From Quercus robur (Eukaryota; Streptophyta; Magnoliopsida; Fagales; Fagaceae), in the NCBI RefSeq assembly GCF_932294415.1, contig NC_065537.1, positions 2,418,001 to 2,482,000 of the forward strand: DNA of 64,000 bases, in the 5' to 3' direction. Positions 34,959-47,033 of this stretch are shown piece after piece. Under the pieces are notes generated by a model. The model was given only the letters and a program-made list of their open reading frames with translations, was not told the DNA's origin and did no database searches. Position 1 is the first letter of the stretch; each line of letters starts with the position of its first letter. The translations under genes and the position numbers were made by a program.

Positions 34959-36538
34959 ATCCTCAAGGTAAAACAAATCCACTAAAAGAGAATTGAAATT
35001 TTTACAATAAGATTTAACCCTAAATCTATTGCTACCTCCTTTTAGTAACTTACTGACACGATCATGTACAAACTCTGAATCAACGGACTCTTTCTCTCTT
35101 GGATTTGCAGAACACAAACTCCCACGTTTGTGACTTTCAGATCCTACTCAAAGGTTTCAGATCACCGTTTGTTGATCTTGCAACAACTAGATTCCATAAG
35201 CACTTGATTGTAGATCTTGTTCTACTAGACACTTGTAGAGTTAGAAAGTATAGAACCTCTCAGATCTCACAGAAGTAACTCATAAGTCTTCCAAAAGTCA
35301 TCAAAACGTAGTTAGAGTTTTCCTTTTATACTTAGGAGTGTTAAATTGAAACCGTAAACATTTTTGGGGGCTTGGGCTTGATTTAAAATTCTGCAGAAAT
35401 GATTTTTTCACGATTTTCAATCAGTCGAGCTTGATCTTCAATTAATCGAGCTTCACAGAAAATCACTTCTTTTCCTGCAGCTTGAACATTCTTGAGTCTT
35501 GACTTGGAACACTTTGAGCAATGTCTAACACCCATTCTAGACATGTTTTTTTTTTGTTCTTGGTTTGCCAACATATACAAATTGGAACTCTAAACATTTA
35601 ATCCTAAATCTTTAGAACCTAACAACACAAGTGCATAAGTTCCAATTGTTGCACGTCCGAACCCACAAACCAATCTTAAAGCTGAGTAAACCCATATGTT
35701 GGTGGAGAACACAGTAAGCAAAGAAGATAGGGATACGGTTAAGCATGAAAGAGAGAGCATGTTTTCGCGACCAAGTGAGGAATCAGCAAGTGTGGCAAGA
35801 ATGAGTCCACCCACTAGGCCACCCATGAAGAAAGATGATGCAGGTAAGCTAGTGATAATGGAAGAAGAACACTCTAAGTTCCATTCTGATATGATTGATG
35901 TATAGGAAGGCCAATCCCATGCCCATCAATTCTTTGGAAGATAGCAAATGTTGGAGAATGAGTTGCAACCAAGTTGATGAGTAGTACAGTGCCATGTTGG
36001 GTATTGGTCAGTGAAGACACTAATGAATGTTTGTTGTGCATCAAATAGCCATGCAAAGGATACAAGTATGGTTTGGAAAATTTGGGCCCACCCAAAATCT
36101 CCTATACACCTTTCAATGGCGGAATCAAGGGATGGATGGTGTTTCTCTAGAGGTGGAGGGCTGCTTTCTGACTCGACCGAGTTGGGCTGGAAGAGAAGTG
36201 GAGTTGAATTGGCCATTTGGAACAAAGTTTATGCAAAGGTAGAGTTGGAATGAGAGGTCTGTGAATGAGTGAAGGCTTTTATAGATGTTTTAGGTCGTAA
36301 AGAGAATTTGTCACTTCTAAACGTACATAGCATGCAAATGTCAAAAATACGAAGTCAATAAAAACTACTCATCCATGATGATATGCCCACATTACTCGTT
36401 GTTCCTAGCTCACACATCGAAACTTAAAAACACAACAATTGCTTAAGGAAAAAAATTCAATCACACTAGTTTACATTATTATTTCATGTACATATTCATA
36501 ATTGTTACGGAAATATATATATATATATATATATATAT

Positions 36539-37678
36539 GGTTGGGTTCAACTTACGCCTAGTGTAACTTTAAGCAATATTACACCATTCAATCTTTTTTA
36601 ATTGGATGCGAATATTGATAAATCCACCATTAGATTACATTATCTTCATATATTCTCAATTTTTGCAAAATTTCAAGGTGATCAAAGATTAATAGTCATA
36701 TCATCAATCAATTGTTAAAATTCAAGTTTTTGTAATTTAAAATAATGCATAAAAGATGAGTTTATGGATCAAATGATAAATAACATCCAATTGATATGAA
36801 AATTGGCATGCACGTTAAGAACATATAAAATATGTAATTCAATGGTTGGATTTTCAAAATATTAATTCAATAACAAGTTATTGGGTTGTGTAACATTGCT
36901 ATATATATATATATATATATATATGGGTTGGGTTAAAATTACACCTTGTGTAACTTTAAGTAATATTACACCACTCAATATTTTTTAATTTGATATAAAT
37001 TTTGACAAATCCACCGTTAAATTATATTATCTTTGTATATTTTCTATGCTTGCAAAATTTCAAGATGTTCAAAAATTAATAGTCATGTCATCAATTAATT
37101 GTTTAAATTCAAGTTTTTGTAGTTTAAAATAATGCATAAAAAATGAGTTTATGGATCAAATGGTAAATGACATCCAATTGATATAAAAATTGGCATGAAT
37201 GTTAAGTACATATAGAACATATAATTCAACAGTGGGATTTTCAAAATATGAATTCTATAACAAGTTATTGGGTGATGTAACATTACTTAGAGTTACACTT
37301 GGTGTAACTTTAAGCAATATTACATCATTTAATATTTTTTTATTTGATGCAAATATTGACAAATCTACCGTTAGATTACATTATCTTTGTATATTCTCTA
37401 TACTTGCAAAATTTTAAGGTGATCAAAGATTAGTAGTCATGTCATCAATCAATTGTTAAAATACAAGTTTTTGTAGTTTAAAATAATATATAAAAGATGA
37501 GTTTATGGATCAAATAGTAAATAACATCCGATTAGTATAAAAATTGGTATGCATGTTATATAAAAACATATAGAACATGTAATTCAACGGTTGGATTTTC
37601 AAAATATTAATTCAATAGCATGTTATTGGGTGGTGTAATATTGCTTAGAGTTGCACCAAGTGAAACTTGAACCCAACC
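36539..37678 (+). mobile_element. MITE-like trimer inserted in an (AT)n tract
   Basis: The outer ends are imperfect inverted repeats of about 50 bases: GGTTGGGTTCAACTT.. at 36539 and ..AACTTGAACCCAACC ending at 37678. (AT)n tracts flank both ends (36512-36538, 37679-37697) and a third lies inside (36898-36923). Three homologous units of about 355-390 bases share AATAATGCATAAAAGATGAG (near 36740, 37130 and 37485). No coding capacity. Targeting of TA repeats recalls TA-specific MITE families, but I cannot name the family. Confidence 0.75.
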
Positions 37679-38084
37679 ATATATATATATATATATAATG
37701 TCCTTATTTTAACACATAAAAGTAAATGTGAAAAAAGAAATGAAAATTAGTGGATGTATGAGAATTAAAATCCAATCCTAAAGTGTGATGTTATCTTTGT
37801 CTTAATTCATAGTCATCCTGAATATATACAAACACACAGTATAGCACATCTGCAAATTACTTCAAGAACATATAAAACATCGATCTCTTGTTAGAGTTGG
37901 TGATGACTCTTACAACATAGGATGTTCTCCATTTCAAAGAGTTTCATTTCATGATTAAAATTTTATATAAATAAACAAATAAATTCTTGAACAAAACCTG
38001 TGTTATGTGGTTCTGTTTTTTGTGACATCATGGCTGCGTCTAGATGTTTTTGTCTGCTTTACTAGATGAATTGAATATGTCGAT

Positions 38085-38635
38085 TGTTAGAAATCAACAC
38101 TAACTCTCTTGTCTCTAGAAATTTCTAGAGCATTCTAGAAACTTCTAGAGTTCCACTCAATTTACTTCTCTCCGGAATTCTCTAGAAAGTTCTCTTGCAT
38201 TTCGGAAATTTCTCCATGATGCTCTTTCGGGATTTCTCTATGAGATATCTCTAGAGACTTCTATGAAGAAGTAAATCTTAGCCACATGTTTATAGAATAG
38301 TCTAGAAGCTTGGTAAATAAAGTATTCAAAAAGAAGATGCTAGAAGCTTCAAGTTGGTTTCCTAACCAACATACACCTAGTATAAATAGATGTGGTGGTA
38401 TGTGAAGATGTGTGTGAGATTAGTGAGAGACTTGTGAAGAGTGTGAAGTGAAGAAATAAGTAAGAGCTATTGTGTAGTGTCAATACATAGGTGTCTAGAG
38501 AGTTGGTGTGTGTGTCTTGTAAAAGCATTAATGCTTGTAAAGTGTTGTAATTCAAAGAGTCAAGTTTTTAAATAAAAACTCTCTGTTCACTCATTTGTTC
38601 AATAATCTAGTGTCAGAGCTTCCACTAACTCAATA
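38085..38635 (+). mobile_element. solo or miniature copia-type LTR element with heat-shock-like promoter
   Basis: It starts TGTTAGAAATCAACAC and contains an HSE-like array, a TATA box (TATAAATAG, 38381), a transcribed-looking middle and a polyadenylation-like AATAAAAACTC. CTAGTGTCAGAGC resembles a primer-binding site near its end. TCGAT flanks it at 38080-38084 and 38636-38640. The homologous segment at 60507 lacks the insertion and has TCTAT once. No coding capacity. Confidence 0.75.
38118..38150 (+). promoter_or_regulatory. heat shock element-like array
   Basis: GAA at 38118, TTC 38123, GAG 38128, TTC 38133, GAA 38138, TTC 38143, GAG 38148: seven alternating units with exact 5-base spacing, five of them perfect. 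Two further GAAnnTTC pairs lie at 38185-38192 and 38205-38212. The array is about 230 bases upstream of the TATA box. Confidence 0.65.
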
Positions 38636-39283
38636 TCGATTGATTATACTTGATTGTATAACAGCAGTTTTTTTGAATTGTTTATTAAAAAAAACATTAA
38701 ATTTTTTTTTAATTGTTTAATATTATTTTTTCTTTTTTAATTTTTTTTAGTTAGATAGTGGAGAAAAAGAAGGTGGGATTCTAAGAATAGGAAAGTTAAA
38801 AAAAAAAAAAAAAAAAAAAAGTATAAAGAAATGAAGGGAGAATGATTATCAGAGTCTTTGGCAATTTTGTTCTTAATTAATTATTGTTTTTGTATAACTG
38901 TGACTCATGACTTTGTTTTTGGTGTTCGTACGAGTAGCATGTGTGCCGTGGCACTTCCTAGGGGCTAGATTAATTGAATATTGAATTTATGCAAGAAAGC
39001 AATTTGTCTCTATTCCTTGCATGAATCATTAAAGTGTGTTTAGGAGCTAGTAGTTATCAGCTGGCTTATTGCTTAAATTATGTATTATTTGCGAGTCTTA
39101 CACAGATCCCATTCAAACTTAACTAGTAGTCGGAATAACTTTTTTGTCAAAATGTTAGGGAAAGTAACTGTTTGCGAATCTTACCTTATGATTTTTTTTA
39201 CAAAGGTGCTTTTTTTCTATTACTGATTTCGCTTTACTTTTATTTTATTTTCCCTCATGTCAAAAGGCGTTTGCATTTTCTAA

Positions 39284-39500
39284 TTTTTTTTTTTTTTTTG
39301 TTCCAGCCGCACTATTTGACCAAGTTAACTATGAACAGTGCATAGATGTACTATTCATGGACCCACAAATTCCACTTTTCAGTCACTTTTTCATTAAAAA
39401 TGGGTCCCACAACACTAGTTACACATTTAAAATTATTTTGCTACAGTGTTTTCAGTTTTCAGTTTCAATTTCAACAAAATAAGTTCTATCCAAACAGACC
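39284..39500 (-). repeat. dispersed short repeat, GGTCTGTTTGGAT family
   Basis: On minus it starts GGTCTGTTTGGATAGAAC at 39500, contains AACACTGTAGCAAAATAA, and ends in a run of 16 A at 39284. The same 5' end is present at 1038. The poly(A) end suggests a retroposon. Confidence 0.7.
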
Positions 39501-41567
39501 CTAAGTCAAGTAAGCTATTTCTTTTTACTTAAAGCAATTTTCTTTGTTAGGGCCATATTTTTCATGCGTTGGTATATGCTTTGATAAAATACATTTTACT
39601 CGTAATTGGGTAAATCTAAGGATTAAATTAAGAAATAAGTGAAGAAAAGCTAACAACTAACGAGCACTTCCAAAATGTTAGGGTCATACAGCTTGCTTTG
39701 CATGTATTTGGACATTCCTTTATAGTAACAACTAACGAGCACTCCCAAAATGTTAGGGAGGAGGGTTTCTCCCAGGGCCAGGGCCCGTTTCTCTTTTACT
39801 TTTTTATCTTTATTAGTCATCAAGATAGACTCAATAGATTTGGTAAAAGAGAACTCTTTTTGTCACGGGGAAAAAAAATAAAGAAAGAAAGAAAAGAGAA
39901 ATATTTGATGGATTTCGTGAGGGATGGGCTGAGCAGGCCACCGAAATACGACATGTTCTATCTGTCATATTGGGCCCAATATTTAGTTCGCCCAAAATGA
40001 AACCTTGGAAACAGAAGCTTCTGTTTTAGACTTTCTTCCTTTCACACTGTGTTGGTGCCTTCATCGAGTTTGGACCTATAATCATCTGAATCATCATTTG
40101 GCTCCATCCGTGGAAAACATGTATTTGCCGAAGACAAAGATTGTATGTTTAATTAATGACCCCAAAAAAAAAAAAAAAAAAAAAAACGCTAGTCACATAT
40201 GTACTATATTTCAAAATGACTAGTTTAGTCACAATTAAAACTCAATGTAGTTGAAAAAACTAAGATCACACCAATATATATATATGCCTGATGTGGGTAC
40301 TCAAGCACACATCCCACAACATACACTCAAATAATATTCAATCACTCAAATGCATCACAATCTCCTTCACTTGAATCCCTAAATTGTGATGCATGTAGGT
40401 TTAATCTATATACGATGTAGGTTTTTTAACCTCAATTATAATTTGATAATAGTTGGTTTTTAATTATTTTTAATACATGTTGAGCATTGAAAATGTATAT
40501 TTTGAGTAATTGCTCGTTGTAATTTCATTTGATAAGTGTATGGTGAATTGTTATTGGACAATATGCATTAAGAGACAAATCTTTAAATAGTGCTAGGGGG
40601 TGCTTAACACCTTTTCATCTCGTAACTTAGCCTCCCAACTTAAATTTGGGACTATAAGCTATGTAGTCTTTTCTATTTAACTTTCATCCTCGGATATTGT
40701 CAATAGGTCATAAAGAGCTTGTATTTTCTTGTAATTGATATAGTATTTTGTAAACAAAGAAATATGTAACGTGGTTCTTAATATTTCCATTTACAAGTGG
40801 CGATTCCATGTAATAGAATCCATCACTATTTCTTGAGTGCATTTAATTAGTCCTGATAATCTATAGTAAAATGACCATAACTAGCTTCTTCTAGATATTT
40901 TAAATTGCACACATTTAGATGCATTGCAAACTAGAGACATAAAAATTTTCAATAGTATATAACTTGCGGGGTAATGTTTTTTGTGATAATTCTAGAATTA
41001 ATTTAGAAAATGAATTAAAAATGCTAAGGTTTTTTATTAAGTTATTCTTTTGATCATGGTACACTCTGTTGTTAATTGTTTTCGTTCCACACCAATGTTT
41101 AACTAGCTCACAGAAGAAAACTAGGAAAGAAAAAATGTAAGTGATGACATTATGATATTACCTAAAATATTTAAATTTGAAAAGGTGCTAAAGCTAATGT
41201 CTCTTTGGTAATTTAAATTACAAGATTTTTGTATTATTCTTTCTTGCTTTACTCATTTCCCATGTGACATATATCTGACCATTCTTCTAGGTCCTTTTTT
41301 TTTTTTGGTAAACAATTCTTGTAGGTCCTTCATAGTTTGAAGTTCAACGATGAAAATATTCTGCACAAATGGATGGTGGCTTTCGCCTCTCCTCTTATTT
41401 TCACAAACCGTAGAGAATTCTGTCAAATTGGGGGGCAGACGGGACAGGACATGGCTTTCTTTTCTATAAATTAGTAGTATTCTCACGCTTCCTTGTTGGC
41501 AAGATTTGAAAGGAATCCATTATTTGATGCTAAAACGTTTTATTCTTTGAAATAATTATACTTTCCT
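39501..41567. other. intergenic, includes one copy of a 1.25-kb duplication
   Basis: No gene recognised. A 33-base direct repeat starting TAACAACTAACGAGCAC lies at 39651 and 39726. The block 39845-41075 is duplicated at 46068-47345. An A run is at 40166-40186. Confidence 0.6.
39845..41075 (+). repeat. segmental duplication, copy 1
   Basis: Colinear with 46068-47345, with shared blocks such as TCATATTGGGCCCAATATTT, GCCTTCATCGAGTTTGGACC and GCTTCTTCTAGATATTTTAA. Divergence includes small indels and a much longer T run in copy 2. No conserved reading frame. Confidence 0.85.
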
Positions 41568-42210
41568 CTCTTTAAGTTTAGGAAAATGATACTTCACTCC
41601 AAAATTGAAACGAAAAAACACTTCATCCCCTCCTTGGACATCTCAACTGACTAAAATTTGTTAAATTAATATGGGGTAATTAAACTTCCTTTCTTTAGGT
41701 TTGAGGAAATAATGACACTTCACTCCAAACTTGACGGAGAAAAACACTTTCCCCCCTTGACATCCACTTAATCAAATTTTATTAAATTAATAATATTAAA
41801 AATGTTTTGAACTAACCTACCATTTGTTTAAGGGAAGATTTCAAAAAATTTATCCTTCATTTCATAATTAAAATTAATTGATTTAAACTTTTAATTAAAT
41901 TGTATTTTAAAAGTATTAAGTATGAATTTTTCTTATTTTTTCTTTTTTCTTTTTTCAATGGGTTATTGAGAGATTTGACATTGCAAGTGTTTTGGTACTT
42001 AATAATTTTGCATGTTTATTTTAAATTAATTAGTTTTTTTATTAACCCTAGTTAAATTTTAGTAAATAGATTCTTATAGAAATTTAGAATATTTTGTTAT
42101 TAATATAAATAAAATGAGCGAAGTGTTAATTTCTTCAAACCTCAGAGGAGGGAAGTGTTTATTCCCTTAAGGTTTGGAGTGGAGTGTCATTCCTCCACAC
42201 CTCAAAAAAG
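41568..42210 (+). mobile_element. possible MITE with long imperfect inverted ends
   Basis: The left end carries two direct 110-120-base units with CACTTCACTCCAAA (near 41595 and 41720). The right end (42120-42205) is their inverse, with GGTTTGGAGTGGAGTGTCAT. AT-rich and non-coding between. Exact termini and target duplication not resolved. Confidence 0.5.
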
Positions 42211-42406
42211 TAATACTTCAACAATAGAGTTCTACAAATGGAATCTCTTGTTCAGTCCCTATGTGATCTGTTGTCTTTGTTTCTCTCTATTTGTTGGTGT
42301 TTTGGGTGTTTATTGTGTTTTTCTTAAGCAAAAAATAAATAAACATTTTATCATGGCTAGGCTTTGTATAAGAATTGAAAGTTCAAAAACGTGTACAAAA
42401 CACCTT

Positions 42407-43486
42407 TGAACGTTTAGACCCCCAAAATACAACTTAACCAAATCAAGCAATATGTCAAACAACAAGTGTGCGGAAACTTAACACATGCTATAATATGAAA
42501 TTGGTTAAACAACTATCTAAGCCATAACAAAATAAAACCACAGCAGATAAAATAAAGGCAAAGATAGAGAGGAAGGAAGATGCAAACACAAAGATAACAC
42601 CCGATGTGTTATCGAAGAGGAAACCGAAGACCTCGGCGAAAAACCTCTCCGCCGCCCTCCAAGCGGTAATCAATCCACTAGAAAATACAGTTGGGATACA
42701 AGGACAGCAATAGACCCTCCAAGCCTAATCTACCCAGTGCACCTAAGCCCTCCAAGCTTCTTGCTCCAACGAGGTTGCGCCGAACCTTTTTCTTTTCTAG
42801 CTTCCCGGATTCCGCTACTAGACCGTAGCATCAACCAATGAAGATTGGCTCCTTCCTAACTGCTTCCCAGAACTCCAAACAACTGTCTCACAGAGATGAT
42901 AATGGTGAGAACCAGGTTTGGTATAATGCCTCTCAAGGATTTAACAATGGAGAGGAAGAGGGTTGAGGAATATGATGAGACTCTAAGGTAGGGATTGTGT
43001 GTGAAACAATCTTGTTTCTCTTTAGGGTTTCTCTCTCAAAATTCTCTCTGGAAGCTCTCTTTCAATCGTGGGTTAAAGGGGTATTTATACTGGAGTGGCA
43101 GAGGAATGTGAAACGTCAGGTTTTGGCAAAACAGGGGTGGCTCGCGGCTTGACCTCGCGGCTTGACCAAGTCGCGAGATCCAGTCGCGAGTTAACCGTAT
43201 GGCCAGTTGTCCTGTTTTGTCCTGTAGTGCTCCAGCTAGCATGACTGTTCATCTTCCAACATGCTTGGCACGTGTGCAGCTTCTGGCGGCTTGCAGCCGC
43301 GAGTCCACCCGCGAGTCCCAGCCGCGACACTCTGTTTTCTTACACACTCTTGAGCAATCTTCACTCTATCTCACTCACTACCCTTACAACAAACCCACCT
43401 AAATACAGGGTTACTAAATGCTGAATTAGAAGCAAATTTGGCACGGAATAAAGCCAATTAGATGGTTGAATAAATTCAACCTTACA
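42407..43486 (-). mobile_element. solo LTR (copia-type)
   Basis: On minus it starts TGTAAGGTTGAATTTATTC at 43486 and ends GGTCTAAACGTTCA near 42407. It has a TATA box (GTATAAATACC, about 43093-43083) and repeated CTCGCGGCTTGAC motifs. GC content is higher than the surroundings. No internal region follows and no target duplication could be matched, so the ends are approximate. Frames inside are not supported as genes. Confidence 0.6.
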
Positions 43487-43976
43487 AGAATGTTGACTGA
43501 TTTTGTGTACCGAATCCTAATTTACTAACCATGGCTAGGCTTGTAGTATCTTAAAAATCCTCATCAATTGTATCATTTTATCAAATGTGTCAATGAGATG
43601 GTACTCTTGAAGCACTGCTCTATATCATGTCCAATTGCCTCATGTCCATTAGTTGAAATCATTCCTTATTTATACTCTACTACATCTCACTCCAATTATA
43701 TATGGTCTTCTTGACGACCGCATTAAACATTTATTATGATAATCTCTTGTTTTGGTTGTGATGGTATCAATTTTTATTCCTATAGTTGTATGGAAGTTGC
43801 ATCTTCCACGTAATAACCCCCTCCAAGAATTATAAATGTACTTGAATAGATCAATTGTATTATATCGTCATTCTTATTAGCATAATAAGCTAATATTGTG
43901 GCATTAAGTTGTGATATTTTTTACTTATTTGAGAGCATTCTTCTTGATAGAATTATATTTTTAGGAGTACCATGCC

Positions 43977-44106
43977 AATGAGGTCTAGCTCAAATGGCAC
44001 TACTTTTTGTTAGAGTAAGGTGGGGTTTTGTTAGAGTAAGGTGGGGGGTGAGGTCGTGGGTTCAAGTCTCACCGGGTGTGTTTGTAACTTTCTACTAAAA
44101 AAGGAA
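43977..44106 (+). repeat. tRNA-derived SINE
   Basis: Box A-like TCTAGCTCAAATGG at 43984-43997 and box B GGTTCAAGTCT at 44059-44069, followed by CTACTAAAAAA. An 18-20-base tandem duplication (TTGTTAGAGTAAGGTGGGG) between the boxes lengthens the usual spacing. Confidence 0.75.
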
Positions 44107-45420
44107 GCTTCAAAGGAAGGTTCAAGTGTACTACCCTTTGCTTGGTTGCTTGTGTTGTGTATTTAGAGCTTCCATGTTAATTCAAGTTTTGCTATACCCT
44201 TTGTTTCTAGCATAGAGCAAAGTTTGCATGCTAATAGCATAGATAACTATTTTTCTATATTCTGGCATGGTTGTGTTCTGAATTGGAAGTCAATTATTAT
44301 GGAGTTTTTTTGTTGCAGCATTGGGATTTGGCAGATAAATATCCCTTGTTATTATAATTTTTTTACTGGAGAAAAAATTACTATTATTTATATCTAAGCT
44401 TTTAAATTTGTATGATTTAATTATATATTTGAGTGTTTTGAATTCTTGTGTGAAGAGTCTGAAGACATATGAGCTTCCTGAAATTCTTGTTGCTTCAAAT
44501 ATGATTTAGGCCCTATCTATAATATGGTTTGTCACCAGTATGTATCGTTAACTATAACTTAAATCTGATTGTTAGATCACTTAAAAAGAAGAAGTACATG
44601 AACTACTTTTTTGGGGGGCTGAACCTGAAACTTTGTGTGGGCTACTGCGTGAGGCCTGCATGCAACTATCATGTTCATGTCGGGTTCAGCCATATTTTAT
44701 CTATTGAAACTTATCATATAATGAAAGCAAATAGCAAGTGCTATTTCAAATCCAGATGGCAAGAAAAATAGGGGCTTTAACTAATAACCTTAGCTTGAAG
44801 ATATATACATAGTCTATATAATTTACTTAGTTGGTTCATGTACATGTTTGTGCTCCTTATCAGAATCCTCACCTTTTCACTATTTCAAATCATGCATTGC
44901 CTCTTTCTTTTTATTTGGAATTGGAACTACTTTTCAATCATACAATCTAAGCATGTCTGTGAGAGATTTCATTTTCTTGTCATTCTATTCCATTTATATG
45001 CACTTATTGAGTAATCATAATTTGTATGTAGGATGTTCCTCTGGTCTAACAATCTCCAGCTCTTAAAAATCATTAGCCGCATCCCATCAACCAAGCAGCC
45101 GATAAGTTTTATCTTGGTGTTCGAGGACTTTTTTGTGTACAAAGAACTATGGAAGAACAACCGCATTTTTTGCAAGTGTTGAAGGATATTTTTAAACACT
45201 TTGGAACTTTGATTATAGTATTATCTTAATTTGAGTGGCTGTTTTTTTCAAAGGACCACATCTGTTTTTGTTAATCTTATGATGATGGTTATAGACAATG
45301 TTATGTATTTGATAATATATTTCTATGTTATTATAATGTTAGTTTGGAGACATTTGTGGTATTGTTAATTAGTTACATTTGTGGTATTGTCTCAATAGAG
45401 CTAAAATTATTACAGGTTTT
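44107..45420. other. intergenic, no gene seen
   Basis: AT-rich, with scattered short frames and a few splice-like motifs (for example TTGTTGCAG at about 44320) but no recognisable protein. Confidence 0.5.
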
Positions 45421-45479
45421 TTGTAATAGGTCTGTGGTTTTAAAACCCAAAAAAAAAAAAAAAAAAAAAAAAAAACAAC

Positions 45480-45773
45480 AACAACAACAACAATTTAACC
45501 TATAGCAGTGAGCAAAAAGCCCTGCCAAAGGTCTAAAATTATGTTTTAAATGAAGCTCTATAGTGGCGTTTATAGCTCGCCGCAAAAAACAAAAAAGGCC
45601 ACTAAAAGGTGTATTTATAGCAGCGTTTTTTGTTACTGTCGCAATAAAACTATTGCGGCAGTGCAAGGCTAGCAGGAGGAACCGTCGCAATAGGCCAAAT
45701 GGGCCTTCAGCGGCGGTTTTTGGGGCTTTTGCGGCAGTTTTGGCCCGCCGCAATAGCCAAGTTTTTTTTAGTG
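45480..45773 (-). mobile_element. CACTA-type element end or fragment
   Basis: The segment ends TTTTTTTTAGTG at 45773, the complement of a CACTAAAA terminus. It is full of short subterminal repeats in both orientations (TATAGCAGCG, TTGCGGC, GCCGCAATAG), typical of CACTA/EnSpm ends. No matching opposite terminus was found, and the preceding A run and ACA repeats (45450-45492) are simple sequence. Confidence 0.45.
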
Positions 45774-45817
45774 GCAGTTACAATTTTAAAAACTGAAAAG
45801 GTTGGCAGGATTATCTT

Positions 45818-45993
45818 CTTCATTTTTTATTATTATTATTTTTTTTACAAGATAGAAATTATATTCTAGCCTAATCTAAGTGTATATGTATGTGAAGCTC
45901 CCTCTTGAAAACTTGAACCCCGACCCTTGTCCCCCACACCCCACAAGCATTTATACTTGTGCAATGACCATTGCACCAAGGGTGTGCGGTGGT
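45818..45993 (-). repeat. tRNA-derived SINE with 14-bp target duplication
   Basis: On minus, box A TTGGTGCAATGGTC (45979-45966) and box B GGTTCAAGTTTTC (45919-45907) are followed by a 3' region ending in A-rich sequence near 45848. GGCAGGATTATCTT flanks it at 45804-45817 and 45994-46007, a perfect target-site duplication. Confidence 0.9.
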
Positions 45994-46067
45994 GGCAGGA
46001 TTATCTTTTTTAAATGGTACAAAAAGTATTCAACATAGCTTAATGCCAAAAATAAATAAATAAAGAA

Positions 46068-46983
46068 AGAAAGAGAACTCTGTCGTTTGGTCACCAGGAA
46101 AAAAGAAAGAAATAAAGAAAGAAAATAGATTTGATGGATTTTGAGAGGGATGGTCTGAGCAGGCCACCAAATTAAGACATGATCTACTTGTCATATTGGG
46201 CCCAATATTTAGTCCACCCAAATAAACCCTAGGAAACAGAATCATGTTCTTTCACTCTATGTGGGTGCCTTCATCGAGTTTGGACCTATAATCATCAAAA
46301 TCAACATTTGGCTCCATTTGTGGAAAACATGTATTTGTCTAAGCAAAGATTGAAAGTGTAACAACTCAAGAAAAAAAAAACGCCAAGAATGTTAGTCTAA
46401 TCATAATTACAACTTCTTGTAGTTTTTAATAAAACTAATTAAGGTCACCCCAATATATGCCCAATGTGGGTACCCATATCAGGCAATATACTGTGATGCA
46501 ACACACCCCACAACACACACTCAATTAATACCCAATTAATCTGAGCCATCACAATCTCCCTCACTTGAATTACAAAATTGTGATGAATGTAGGTTTAACC
46601 TATTCATAATGTAGGTTTAACCTCACATGTGATTTCATAATAGTTGATTTTTAATTATTTTTCATGTAAATTTCATGTTTTATTATTATTATTATTATTC
46701 AATACTTGGTGGACATAGAAAATGTACATTTTGAGTGATTGCTCATTGTAATTTCATTTGATAAGTGTGTGATGAATTGTTATTGGACAATATGCATGGA
46801 GAGACAAATCTTTAAATAATATTGGAGGGTGCTTAACACCTTTTTCATCCCATTACTTCGCCTCCTAACTTAAATTTGAGATTGTAGGCTATGTAGTCTT
46901 TTTAATGTAACTATCATCCTCGGAGATTGTCAGCAGGTCATAAAGAACCTTTAACGTATTTTGTAAACTAAGAAATATGTAAT

Positions 46984-47033
<50 letters not shown>

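Larger units (their letters stand above)
25600..35624 (-). mobile_element. solo Ty1/copia-type LTR, itself split by a gypsy element
   Basis: On minus the LTR starts TGTTAGGTTCTAAAG at 35624 and ends AAACA at 25600. The 5-bp target duplication TGTGT lies at 35625-35629 and 25595-25599. Its own sequence is about 878 bases (35624-34964 and 25816-25600); the remainder is the inserted gypsy element. It has a TATAAAAGG box at 35331-35323. No internal coding region is present, so it is a solo LTR. It sits in the transporter gene after the codons for ALVL. Confidence 0.85.
23627..36216 (-). pseudogene. organic cation/carnitine transporter, split by nested retroelements
   Basis: The N-terminal part starts at 36216 (MANSTPLLFQPNSVESES) and runs to 35630 through the cytoplasmic start (IERCIGDFGWAQIFQTILVS) and helices with the MFS motif LATLADSSLGRENMLS. 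The rest continues at 25594 ([20 protein letters not shown]), is cut again at 25516-24535, and ends at 23627 with CLPETRGRALCDTMDEEEHK. Removing the insertions and one copy of each target duplication rejoins the frame exactly at both sites. Further lesions are a frameshift near 35930, another near 24440, stops around 24240-24290 and a lost stretch there. The last 197 codons (24220-23627) are open. The family is single-exon in many plants and about 500 residues long, as here. It cannot make a protein. Confidence 0.85.
37960..39195 (+). repeat. segment duplicated at 60400-60920
   Basis: Outside the inserted 551-bp element this segment is colinear with 60400-60920, for example TAACTGTGACTCATGACTTTG and GGAGCTAGTAGTTATCAGCT. 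No gene is recognisable in either copy. An A run lies at 38799-38820. Confidence 0.8.

Noticed and set aside
38101-38260. TCTAGA-rich palindromes as a transposon terminus
   Set aside because: The element's ends are fixed by the TCGAT duplication and the empty site at 60.5 kb; the palindromes are internal and fit HSE spacing better.
42407-43486. Protein-coding gene in a GC-richer island
   Set aside because: Short frames only; TATA box, TG..CA-type ends and repeat character fit a solo LTR.
43960-44110. tRNA gene
   Set aside because: Box A and B are present but the cloverleaf is not, the spacing is stretched by a duplication, and an A-rich tail follows: a SINE.
45373-45796. Overlapping frames on both strands with Cys and Phe runs
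   Set aside because: They run through an ACA repeat, a poly(A) and CACTA-like subterminal repeats.
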